A DNA stretch of 64,000 nucleotides from Micromussa lordhowensis (lineage: Eukaryota > Cnidaria > Anthozoa > Scleractinia > Lobophylliidae). The position numbers were made by a program, and so were the translations under genes. The stretch is taken from positions 27,553,483-27,617,482 of the forward strand of contig OZ026600.1 of NCBI GenBank assembly GCA_964020085.1. Direction: 5' to 3'. This document shows positions 47,101 through 59,100 of the stretch, one piece after another; the stretch's first letter is position 1, and each line of letters starts with the position of its first letter. Below the pieces are notes generated by a model, which saw nothing but the letters and a program-made list of their open reading frames with translations, did no database searches and was not told the DNA's origin.

Positions 47101-50100
47101 CCGATTTTGATACACCAGGAGTGGCCAAAAATATAAAGGGAGCCGGAAAAAACTTCTACAAATAATACACTCGCGCTTTTGCATCAGATCGATCTCTTTG
47201 GCTTTATCGACAATCCGTTCTTTCCTTCACAGGTTAATCAATCATATTTAATACAAAGCAAAGAACTACTTTACAACCAAATTAAGAAAATTCTTGATGT
47301 GATGGAACATTACTATTCTCTGGATGAGATAAACCTGGCAATCCAAGAAACAGATTCTCTCCTTGCGCTTCTCAAGGCGGCTGACTATCGGATCGACGAA
47401 ACGTTCCTGCTTCAGGTAAGTTTAGAGCAGATAGTTTTGAACTTAGCTTTCACTAGAGTGGTCATTCAAGCAATTGGTAAACGAAAAGCAAAAGCAGACC
47501 TGATCATCCATTAACGTCCCAAGAATGTTTTACAAGGAATAGTTGGCAGGTCTCCCAAAACATTCAGCTATTGCTAATGAAAAGGAATACCTCTAGTTAA
47601 TATACATTTCAAAATACGCTGAGGTACCGAGAGAAACACGTCATATCTGCCAGTGTAAGTTGACTGATTACGTTTTGCATACACAACAAAAGTAGTTAAC
47701 GTTTGTATATCATTCTAATCACTTTAACATAAAAAGCCTCTTTGAAGCCTTTAACTTCAGTACTGGCTGTTTTTTACAGATTAAGGAATACGTAATATCC
47801 AGGATTTGCAAAGTAAGAGTCGATAGCCTCGAACGGTTAGTTCAAATCGCTGTTATTTTAGGCAAAGCCACGGAGGATGCAGGCAATATCTTCCACAGTA
47901 CAACGGTATGTAGAATATATTATGTAGATCATAAAGTTTTTATCGCGACGAATTAGGGAAATCATAAACATAAAAATCATTGAGTTTATTAGGAACAGAA
48001 AAACGATTCCAGGATACAGACCATTTTACCGATACGGCGGCAATATTTAACCTCATTGTTAATTTCAAATAGCTATTCTGGGATTCTTAGAGCGCGAAGA
48101 CATATTACTTTGCCCCCTGAGCAATCCAGAATGTCTCTCAGATTAATAGAAATCAAAATGGTGTCGGCCGTATCGGCGTATTGAGTATTAATGTTTACGT
48201 AAAGTTACTCAATTAAGAGAGCGAAATTCTCAGTGAAAATGAATGACAGCAATTAAAAGGACACTGAAATAAAACAACCCCAGATTAATGCGTCGGATGC
48301 CATTCTTGGGCAAGCTTTTCGCGTCATGAGTGCATATACTTTACCAGTTTTCCTTTGTTCTCTTTTCAGTTTGCTTTGTTAGACAAACTACTGGAAATGT
48401 CCTCTCTGCTTTCACTGCTGACTGATCGCCGCTCAGGGGAGACCCGCTTTACTAATAATGGAGGCAGATCGCTAATGTATATTAATACCAATATCATGGG
48501 ATATACCTCTCGTAGAATCCTAAAGGCTATCAATTCTACCAGCTACGACCGGGAAAATGAGGTACGTGGTCAGGAAATTCCAACTGAATTTGAATATAAT
48601 CGAACCTCTGCGCACGAGAAACCCTAAGAGCACCTTGATCTTAAGCATGCTTCCTAATGAAGTGTGACCCTTTTTGGCAATTTACTAACAAATCAAGGAC
48701 ATCAAGGACCAACAACCTGATACACATAAAGATGTGTGCGTTAGCCTTAGTAGGGTGTTTTCGTTGTGTGAAAAATAAAATTAAACTATCGCTCAGTTAT
48801 TAATCTGTGTCACATTTTTTAAATCCCCCAAACTGCAATTATCTCCAGGTAACCATAGGAAAAAGAATTCTCCGTCTTTGCCAGGATCTGACAGAAAACA
48901 TCACTAACATACTTCTCTCGCTAAAGCTACCTGGAGAAGAATATATTGTAATGAAAAATGAGCATCAATCCATTATTTTGGGCAAACACGAATCTCACGA
49001 ACTGAACCAGCTAACAGTCCAGAATGGACAAGTGAGCTTTAAACTTCCTTCATTGGAAGAAAAAGATCTCAAAAAGATATCCGGGAATACATCTGACGTT
49101 GGAGTAGAGGTATGAAGGTCAAACTCATGAAAATCCAATAATGCTTAATTCAGTTTGTGGAGCTTAGTATTCATTCATCTACCTATGCATTGCCACAATT
49201 AAAACTTTTTAATATTTTAACGGTTCAGCGCAAGACTATTTGGACCATCAAAATGCAAAATGCATGGTAGTTAATCTTTAAAACGGTCAGAACGGTTGTT
49301 AACAAATCAACGTTTTGGACAGATTAATTGTTGCTGCAAGAAACCACTTTATTAATTTAGTCACGTATCGTTTGACCAACAAAGCAAGTGGTCCAGAGAA
49401 CGTGTTGTCTCCTTAATATTTGGTTCCTTTTATTGTTGCATTAGTCGGAGTTAGCGTTAAGTCTAGTTAGTCAGTTAAATAATGTAACGTTCATTTATTC
49501 AACATATCCTTGTTTTTTTTTTTGTTGCGTTTTAGATGATCGTCTATAATTTCAACCCTTACACAGCACACCATAGTAGCAGAAGGGTGAAATCCAACGT
49601 TGTCAGCCTTGTTCTTAAAGATGACAGTGGCGAAGCCTTGAATGTGACAGATCTATCGTCAGAAATACAAATCAATATTCCAACATCAGAGCACGACTTG
49701 GCCAGCAATACCAGCCAAAGTCAAAGAGATGATTTCCTCAATCCTGGAAGTTTCCAATATCACGTCTTTACCGCTCATGAAGCCAATTTCACCTTAAAAT
49801 TGTCCATGGCGATGAAAAAACCAGCCGCTATCACTGCCTATATAAAATTTGGTAAACACCCAACTCAAACTTCATATGATGAAGCTATTGATTTTACCAG
49901 AGAAAATGAAGTTCAAACATTGCTGTCAGATTGTAAATCGTCAGGGAAATGTTCGTACGATATCTTGATTAGTTGCAACGCATCAGGGAAATATTACATC
50001 GGTCTCTTAGGACGAGAAGAGAACCGAACAGTCCATTCAAGAGGCAAGCGGTCTTTACTGTCAGAGGAAGCATCGCAAGAGAAATGTGTTAAGTTTAAAG

Positions 50101-53100
50101 ATCCTCTATCTACACTTGCCCCTCCAGTAGAGTCTACCGTCCTTTTACCCCAATACGATCCCGACAGCTCGGTTAACTACAGTTTACAAGTAAATGCGAT
50201 TTCGTGCGTGCACTGGTCTGAAACTGAAGAGAGATGGACAAACCAGGGTTGCAAGGTAACAGATTTATCTATCTCTTATAGAGAAGAGAAATAATTGAAT
50301 TTGTCAGTATCGAAAGAGAAACTACCCAAACGTCATTTTATAGTTGAACGAAGGGCTATTTGACGGGCGTTGAAGGGTTGCCGCTGGACGAAGTCAAAAC
50401 TCTATTACTAAGCTGAATAAATTGATTCTTGCTTTCGGTTTATCAAGAAAACATCCAGTCACAAGTGTAAAGTCGCGGTGAATAAAATAACTTACTTTTA
50501 ATACACACGAAACGACCGTTACAACTCTCGGTTCACACACCCCAAACGCATACATTACCGCTGCTTAAATAACTACCGAGAACAACTGATGTTACGTAAT
50601 GGGCATGCCACACGTGCGGAATTTGTCACGACACTACATTCCCTCCTTTTCTACGGACAAAAATTACAGAAAAAAAGAACTAAGTTCGCTAGCGCTTAAC
50701 ACACTATGACATGTCCAATGTTCCTCACTCCATCAAAACAGTCTCCAAATAATTAACGCCTATTAAGTATCAAACAAAGTGTCTGGACATTTTGAACCTC
50801 TTAATTTCTTAGCGATAAAACAAAGTCTCCAAAGCGCACAGGCCTCTTGACTATTCGTGACGACCTTCGCACAGTTTGTTGACTTATCGCTGGACTTGTT
50901 GTCTGCATTTGGCTTCCAGTTTCTCCTCCCTTTTCCGGCGACTTCTGAAGAGGTCCTGGCCTATTTTCAGATACTCCTGTCACTGCTGGTGAAACAACTT
51001 CCTGCCTCTGCCCAATTTCTTCTGACAAACTGTCTTCTTTTCCGTTTGGTCTGGACACACCATCTTGCTCGTTGTACTTCTTCATGAACGAAGCATTCCT
51101 TCTGAATTCCTCTCCAGCCTCGTTTCTGACTGTTACTTCTGTTCCAGTCTTCTGAACCACTTTGAAAGGACTCGGACGGAAGTTAGTCGAAAACTTATTA
51201 GACTTTTCCGCTTTCAGTAGCACAGTGTCGCCAATCCGTATGGACTTGGACGTTGCCCCTCTACGTGCGTCGGCATAAGCTTTGCCCTTTAACTTATTAG
51301 ACCAATCGCGATCTCGAACTTCTCCTCTAGGCACCTCTACGGTTTCTCTTCTTAACTCTGGCAACTTCGTCCTCATCTCCCGACCAAGCATTAGGTAGAA
51401 GGGTGTGGCACCTGTGGTTGCCTGCGGAGTTGATCGGTACGCCGCTAGCCAAGTAACCAACTCGGTTCGCCAATTCTTCCCTTCTAAATTAGCAATCTGA
51501 AGAGACTTAAGCAATGAACGGTTCTGGCGTTCGACCTCGCCATTTGCTTGAGGCCACAGTGGCGTTGTCCTGCGATGCGTAACGCCATGTGCTTGTAGAA
51601 ACGACTCAAATTCTTCAGACACGAACTGGGGACCATTATCTGTCCTCAGGGAAAATGGAACACCAAATCTGGCAAACATAGGGGCAATTGCCTCTATAAT
51701 CTTAGCACTTGTAGTAGACTTCAAAATAGCAACTTCTAGAAACCTGCTGTAATAGTCAACCACCACCAGGATGCTTTCCCCCGTGGGTAGGGGTCCTAGC
51801 AGGTCCGCCGCGCAATCTTGCCAAGGAGCACTTGGGGGTAAAACACGGGACATCGGATCAGGTGGGTCGCAACTGGACGTGACTTGACAGCCATGGCAAA
51901 TCTTACACAAATTCTCTACGTCTTTATCCATTCCTGGCCACCACACCTTACTTCGAAGACGACACTTTGTCTTCACCACGCCCTGATGACCCTCATGTGC
52001 CAATCTGACTACCTTGTCTCGCAAGACCTTGGGCACTACTATCCTTGTACCACGAAGCAAAATCTCGCCATAAGTGCATAATTCGTCTTTGACATGTGCA
52101 TATGAAGGAATCGTACACTTTTGCCAGTTCCCAGATTTTACACAGTTCTTAACTAAGCACAGTTCCTCATCATTGTAAGAGGCCTCTTCAATCTCCTCCG
52201 GTGACAATGCTACAGGCACGCAGCTCTCTACAACGGCTCTGACGAAATCGTACTCGTCACCACACTCTAACGGTTTCACGGAATTCAAACGAGATAAAGC
52301 ATCAGCAATGTTTGTTTTCCCAGGCCGGTACACAACTTTGAACTCGTACCCCTGTAAGCGCAACACCCATCTCTCGATTCACGCACAAGGTTTCGACGTG
52401 CGTGAATAGATCCGTTCCAAGGGTTTGTGATCCGTTTCCAGCTCAAAACTTCTTCCGGACACATACATGTTGAATCGCTCGCAGGCCCAAACCAGTGCCA
52501 AAGCCTCCTTCTCTGTCTGACTGTAGCGCCTTTCCACGTCAGTCAAGCTTCTAGATGCATACGAGATAGCTCTCCACGTCCCTCCTTGCTCTTGGGCAAG
52601 AACCGCACCTAATCCAACTGGAGACGCATCTGCAACGATTCTTGTCCTACAGTCAACCTTGAAGTAACCTAACGTCTCGGCCTGTGTGATTAGACCCTTC
52701 AGCTCCTCAAACGCTGTCTGCTGTTCTTCGTCCAACTTGAAGGTGACGCCCTTTCTAGTCAACTCTTGAATAGGTTTGGCTATGGATGCTACATCTGGCA
52801 TAAACTTTGCTGAATACTGTACGAGACCCATAAACGATCGTACCTCACTTGCATCCTTAGGGGGCCTTGCATCTCTAATGGCAGCAACTTTCTCTTCACT
52901 TGGATTAACGCCATCGCTGGTCAGTTCCTGACCGAAAAACGTGAGCTTTGATAACCGAAACTCGCACTTCTCTCCGTTTACTGTCAACCCCACTTCACTC
53001 AGCCTATCCAACACTGCAAAAAGACATTGGTCATGCTCCTCTACGCCCTTGCCATGAATAATTAGGTCATCTGCAATGTTTGCAACTCCGGGACAACCCC

Positions 53101-56100
53101 TCAACACATCTCTGACAATTTGCTGGTACTTCTCTGGAGCCGACGTCACTCCAAACATCAGCCGCTTATAACGATAAAGACCTCGGTGTGTGGCAAAAGT
53201 AGTGATGTGTCGACTGCCTTCACTGAGTAGGATCTGATGGAAACCCCATTTGAGATCAATCTTGCTGAACACGGTACTTCCGTTGAGATCGTGTAAAAGC
53301 TCCTCCACCGTTGGAATCGGGTGTCTTTCACGGATGATTGCTTCGTTTGCACGACGCATGTCTACGCACACCCTTACGTCTCCATCAGCCTTAGGAACAA
53401 CTACCAAAGGTGAGATCCATCCTGAAGGCCCATCTGGTACTTCCTCTATAATGTCGAGCTCCAGAAGCTGGTCGAGTTTCTTGTCTACCTTCTCGCGTAG
53501 GCCAAATGGTATTCTGCACACAGGCTGCGCCACAGGGTTCACGGACTCATCGATATGAAGACTAAGCTCGTATCCCTTCAAAAGACCAACACCAGTGAAC
53601 AAAGCCTTGTATTTCTCTCGGATACAGCTCTCCAGCCTCCCAGAGTCAACATTGTTCGCTTGAAAGGGACCAATGCGCAAAAGAGTAAGACGTTCCGCGG
53701 TTTCACGACCTAGTAGGGTTCGGCCGTCGCCCTTGACCACCACGAAGTCGGCTCTACACCCGTTGTTACCCGTCAGCGTTACATCTGCAGAAAAAGTTCC
53801 AAGAGTCGGTAAAGGTTCCGTACCGCCGTAAGCAAAAAGCTCTCTGGCCGACTTGCGTGACTCACATTTTATTCCTTCCAGCTTTAACATCTCCCAGGTC
53901 TGTTGGCCCATCACGTTACAAGTAGCTCCAGAATCAATCAGGACATGGGGTACAGTTACACCTCCAACTGTCAAGGTAATCAAATCGCTACTTTGTCGCT
54001 CATGGCCAGTGAACTGCTCCACAGAAAATGCAAACTCGGGACTATGCTGAACCGGTCCGTGATTCCCGTCAGCCACAAGGTTTGTTTCTTGCGAACCTCC
54101 ATGACCACGACCACGTCTTCCTCTACCGCCACCTCGTCTGCTCCCAGTCTTTCTCCGTCCACCATCAGCACCTTTGTTACCTTTATCCCCTCTTGATCCG
54201 GAATCACCACCACCACGCTGACGAGCCCGGGGGCATGTAACTTTAAAATGGCCAATAACACCGCACATTCTGCAAGCTCGGTCACGCGCTGGACACTTCT
54301 TGTCTCCACTGAAATGTCCTTCTTGATCGCAACTAAAGCATTTCTTCCCTTTCCTAGAACGCGTATTTCCATCCGATTTGTCACCAACCGCATTCACATG
54401 GTCAGTCAACTGATTATTCACTTGATCAGTACTGTACTGCGTCAACTGGCGATCAACAGCTTCTTGCGACCTCGCAATCCTTAACAAGTCATCCAACGTT
54501 AGAGCTCCCTCCTTTTCCAGAAACTTTCGACGCAACTTGCTCGAATAACACTTGTCGATGACTTGATCACGGATATAATCGTCCTCGTTTCCACCGAACT
54601 CACAATTGATTGCTCGCTGACGAAGCCTACAAACGAACTGATCAACGGTTTCTCCACTTTCCTGCACAATTTGTCGAAACAAATGTCTCTCAAACGGAAC
54701 GTTTGTCTTCGGAATAAAGTAATCATCGAGAAATTTAACCGTTGCCTCGAAAGTAGCGCTCTCAGCATCCGCAGCAAGTGTGAAGTAAATTTCCTGAACG
54801 TCCATTCCCGCGACATGTAAAAGCAGAGCCCTTTTCTGTGCGTCGTTCGAAACTCCTTTCCGTGTAACGTACAAATTAAATGCCCTTTTCCACCTCTTCC
54901 ACCGCTGACTTAAACTGTGTGGCTCTCCTTTTGGATTAAACGATTCTAAACAACCGACATCTAAAGCAACTGAAGTCCTCCCCGAACTATCCGAAGTTCC
55001 GCTCGAGCCGCCGCTTGCTCCTTCTGTCTCGCCTCCCGGCATCACTGAGAGAAAGCGTTGTCGAAATCCTCGACGAAATCTCTAGTTACTCCTCGTCGCC
55101 AATGTAAAGTCGCGGTGAATAAAATAACTTACTTTTAATACACACGAAACGACCGTTACAACTCTCGGTTCACACACCCCAAACGCATACATTACCGCTG
55201 CTTAAATAACTACCGAGAACAACTGATGTTACGTAATGGGCATGCCACACGTGCGGAATTTGTCACGACACTACAACAAGTATTGCCTTCCCGGAAAAAT
55301 TGTTGATAGATTTACAATACCCTTAGTTCATCACTGTGGAGAATAACACTTTGATTCTCCTTTATTTGATCCGTCGTCTTGCTGATTTGAAGTTGATATT
55401 CCCGTCATTTGTCTTTTACGAAAATGAGCCGGAATCTGCTACACTTGCAGGTTTTCATTATAAACCCTTAAGGCAAAAACAGTTACCTATTTTTATCCCA
55501 TTCTCAAGAGAATAAAATGTTTTATAATTGCAGGTGGGCCGAGAATCAAACGCTTCTTCACTGACCTGTCTTTGCAATCACTTGACCGCATTTGGAGGAG
55601 AATTTCTTATTGCACCAAACACCATTGACTTTGCACTGGTCCAGCAAGCCTTTGACAATCTGGATCCAGGAGATCTGCTGGTTCTCATCACAGTGTGTTC
55701 TGCCTTCCTTGTTTACTTTGTTGTGTTGGTAATTGCACGGAGAGCAGACAATCTAGATGTTTTAAAGGTTTGTATTATTAGCTCGAGATTTCTATCGTGT
55801 GATAGTTGACCAGGGCGCAGCCCGAGACAACTATCACACATAGAAATCTCGAGCTAATAATCTAATTGGTTTAGTATAAATCTAGGGAGGCGCGGTGGCC
55901 TCATGGTTAGTGCGCTCGACTCCGGAGCGAGCGCTCCGGGTTCGAGCCCTGGCCTGGGACATTGTGTTGTGTTCACTTTACACTCACGGTGCCTCTCTCC
56001 ACCCAGGTGTATAAATGGGTACCGGCGAATTTAATGCTGGGGGTAACCCTGCCATGGACTGGCATCCCATCCAGGGGGGAATAGAAATACTCCTAGTCGC

Positions 56101-59100
56101 TTCATTCTAGGGAAACCGGGTTAAGCTCCGGCCTGATGGGCCACTAAGCTCGCATGCAGACTTTACCTTTAGTATAAATCTACTAGATGTTCAAACTTAT
56201 ATAAATACTCTTACGGACACTTCGAAAGCGCAGAGAAGCAGCTGTCAGTCTTTAAACCAGCGCTCACTGCTGTGCTATTCACTATGTACAACAGAATAGA
56301 TAGTGAGCAGCCTAGAAAATCAGAGAACGCCATTCGTGATAGAACGTTAGTAGATTTATACGCAATTTTATTCGCTCTCGATTTCTATCGCGTGATAGTT
56401 GACTAGAGCACAACCATTATAGATCCGACAGAAAATCTAACATTAGGCAATAGGAACCCACACAATTCAGGGAACGTAGCAATACTACTCATAACACAGA
56501 GCCTAAGCTTAGCGGTCTGGTAAGCTTATGTAGGCTTCGGTTAACTGAATCCTTTAATTGTAGGACAGTCCACTGATTCCTCTGGCAGAGCATCAAAGTG
56601 GTGAATACAAGTACGAAGTATCCATAACAACAGGAGGATGGAAGAACTCGGGTACCACTGCTAATGTATCCATGATCCTTCATGGCTCTGAGAATACCAG
56701 CGGTGTTATCAAATTGACATGTGACCAATCACATGACGGGAAGTTGTTCGGTCGAGGAAACACAGATAATTTCCTTGTGCAACTGGAGAAGCCGCTCGGC
56801 ACGATGACCAGCGTCCAAATCGGTCATGACATTTCAGGTGACGACCCATCTTGGTTTCTCATCGAGATTTTAATTGTGGATTATCAAACAGAAGACCAAT
56901 GGGCTTTTAAATGCGACTGTTGGCTTGCTTTGGAAAGAGATGACGGCAACACGACCAGATTATTTTATACACATGATAATAAAAAAGATGATGAATTTAA
57001 AAGGACCTTCAGTTCTTTGCGAAGGAATGGTTTCTCTGATGATCACTTGTGGCTGTCCGTAATTAGCAAACAACCCAGAAATCATTTCACTCGTGTCCAA
57101 AGAGCCTCCTGTTGTTGGTGCCTTCTCATGTTATCAATGGTAACTTCTGCCATGTTTTACGAAACCGAGAACACAAAACCACCAAACATTAAGATCGGAC
57201 CTTTCTCCTTCACTTCGAGTCAACTTGTTATTGCACTGGAAAGTGCCGCCATCTTTGTCCCTGCAAGTCTTCTAATCGTATTCTTATTTCGAAAATGTGA
57301 CCCTAACAGAGACAGCCAAGGAAGGAGGTACCATCCGGCCAAAACCAAGACAAAAGAACCATGTGCACTTCCTCATTTTTGCATCTACTTCGCTTGGCTT
57401 CTCTGTGTCTGCACAGCTGTCACTTCGGCCGTGTTTACAGTGTTTTATTCACTGATGTGGGGAGGAGAGAAGTCTTCCCGTTGGTTAACATCTGTAGTGC
57501 TTTCAATAAGTGGAGATGTAATCATCTCTCAACCCATTAAGATAATTTTGGTCTCTGTCATTATAGCTTTACGGTGTGGCTGTAGGAAGAAGATCAACAG
57601 AGAGTCTAAATCAGGAAGGGAACAGAATCCGGAACCATTCCACACTGTAATGTCAGTAGACGTCGAACGTGCTAGAGAGTATAAAATCAACGAAAGGAAA
57701 ATGTACGCATACGCGAGAGAAATCACGTTTTCTCTGTTGTTTTTTGTGCTTCTTTTGATTGTCTGTTATGGTGATAAAAACGCACAGAGATACAATCTAA
57801 AGGAAGCAACAGAAAGCGACTTCCAGTATTTTGATGACAAAGGACAGTATAAGGTAAGCTCGCACATTCCTCAGCCTTGTTAGTCCTAACTGTCTGTATT
57901 TTTTTTTTCAGATCACAGAAATCAATATAGTCTCCAGTGATATGTTTTAAACCACGAAAAAAAGACGCCAAAAAGTAATTGACCTGAATGATTCTTTTGA
58001 GGCATAAAGCCACGGGAGTTTTTGTTTTAAATTACAGTTTGCCACCAACTTTAATGCTCAGCTTTTCGGTGGATCATTCCAGACATAGCATTGACTAATA
58101 AACCGGCCACCCAGTCTTGAGGGGTCTCTGGTACTTGTGAGGTCATCACATCAAACGCCAGACAAAGCCGTGCTGTTAAATACTTTAGTTATTTTGTAGG
58201 AGTCATCCTCGACTATTTAAAATGATTATTTCAGTGTTTTCATATTTCTTATTATAATTGTGGATACCTTGCTAGATTACCAATGTAACTCAGTTTTGGG
58301 GATGGCTGAAAAATATCTTTGTGCCAGCGATGTTTACTGCTGAATCGTACGATGATCAAAAGGAGAAAGCTTCGGAATACATTGGCAACAAGCGTTCAAT
58401 CCTGATTGGCATGCCTCGTCTGAGACAGCTTCGAGTCATGAAAGGTATGCTTAGTATCACTTCCTTTCCAAGCTAATTAAAAAGAAGTTGTTAGACCGGG
58501 CTAACTACTGTTTTGATTTGTCTTGTTTCGACAGATTCCTGTGAGGTTCGGGAATTGTTTAAAAGTATGATCACATCTTGCTACGATTTCTACTCCATAA
58601 AAAAAGAGGAGAAAAGAACTTGGACTGAACAAACTATGCTAAATACATCGCCACTTCTGTGTCCAGAAGACTGGGAGTACAACGAGGATGGGCAACTCGG
58701 CAGCTTTGATTCGTGGGGTCGCTTCGCTGTTTACAGCGGCGGGGGGTACGTGGCTAATTTGGGATACAACAGGCTTACAGCAAAACGAATTATCGACGAC
58801 TTGATGAAAAATGATTGGATTGATCGTCAAACCAGGGCTGTGTTGGTGGAGTTCTCGTTGTATAACCCATCTAGTAATCTTCTTGCAGTAATGACTTATT
58901 ACTATGAGGTCCTCCCAGCGGGATTTGCTGGCGTTTTCAAGTCCTATGGAATTTTACCTCTCAGCGCAATGGATCCTCAAGCTCATAAAACGTACTTGTT
59001 CTTTGTCTTTTTGTTTGGCCTTCTGCTTGCCTGCTATTGTGTTTTGGAATGTATCAAACTTTATCGTCAAAAGCGTTCGTATTTCACGTCAGTGTGGAAC

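Larger units (their letters stand above)
50461..55280 (-). mobile_element. Ty3/Gypsy LTR retrotransposon with 5-bp target duplication
   Basis: LTRs of 173 bp at 50466-50638 and 55103-55275 run TGT to ACA and appear identical by eye. ACAAG flanks both sides (50461-50465, 55276-55280). On the minus strand the internal part begins TTGGCGACGAGGAG next to the 5' LTR, a plausible primer-binding site, and a purine tract AAAAGGAGGGAA adjoins the 3' LTR (50639-50660). It lies in the right-gene intron between the GAIN and GPS exons, antisense to the gene. Identical LTRs imply recent insertion. Confidence 0.93.
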
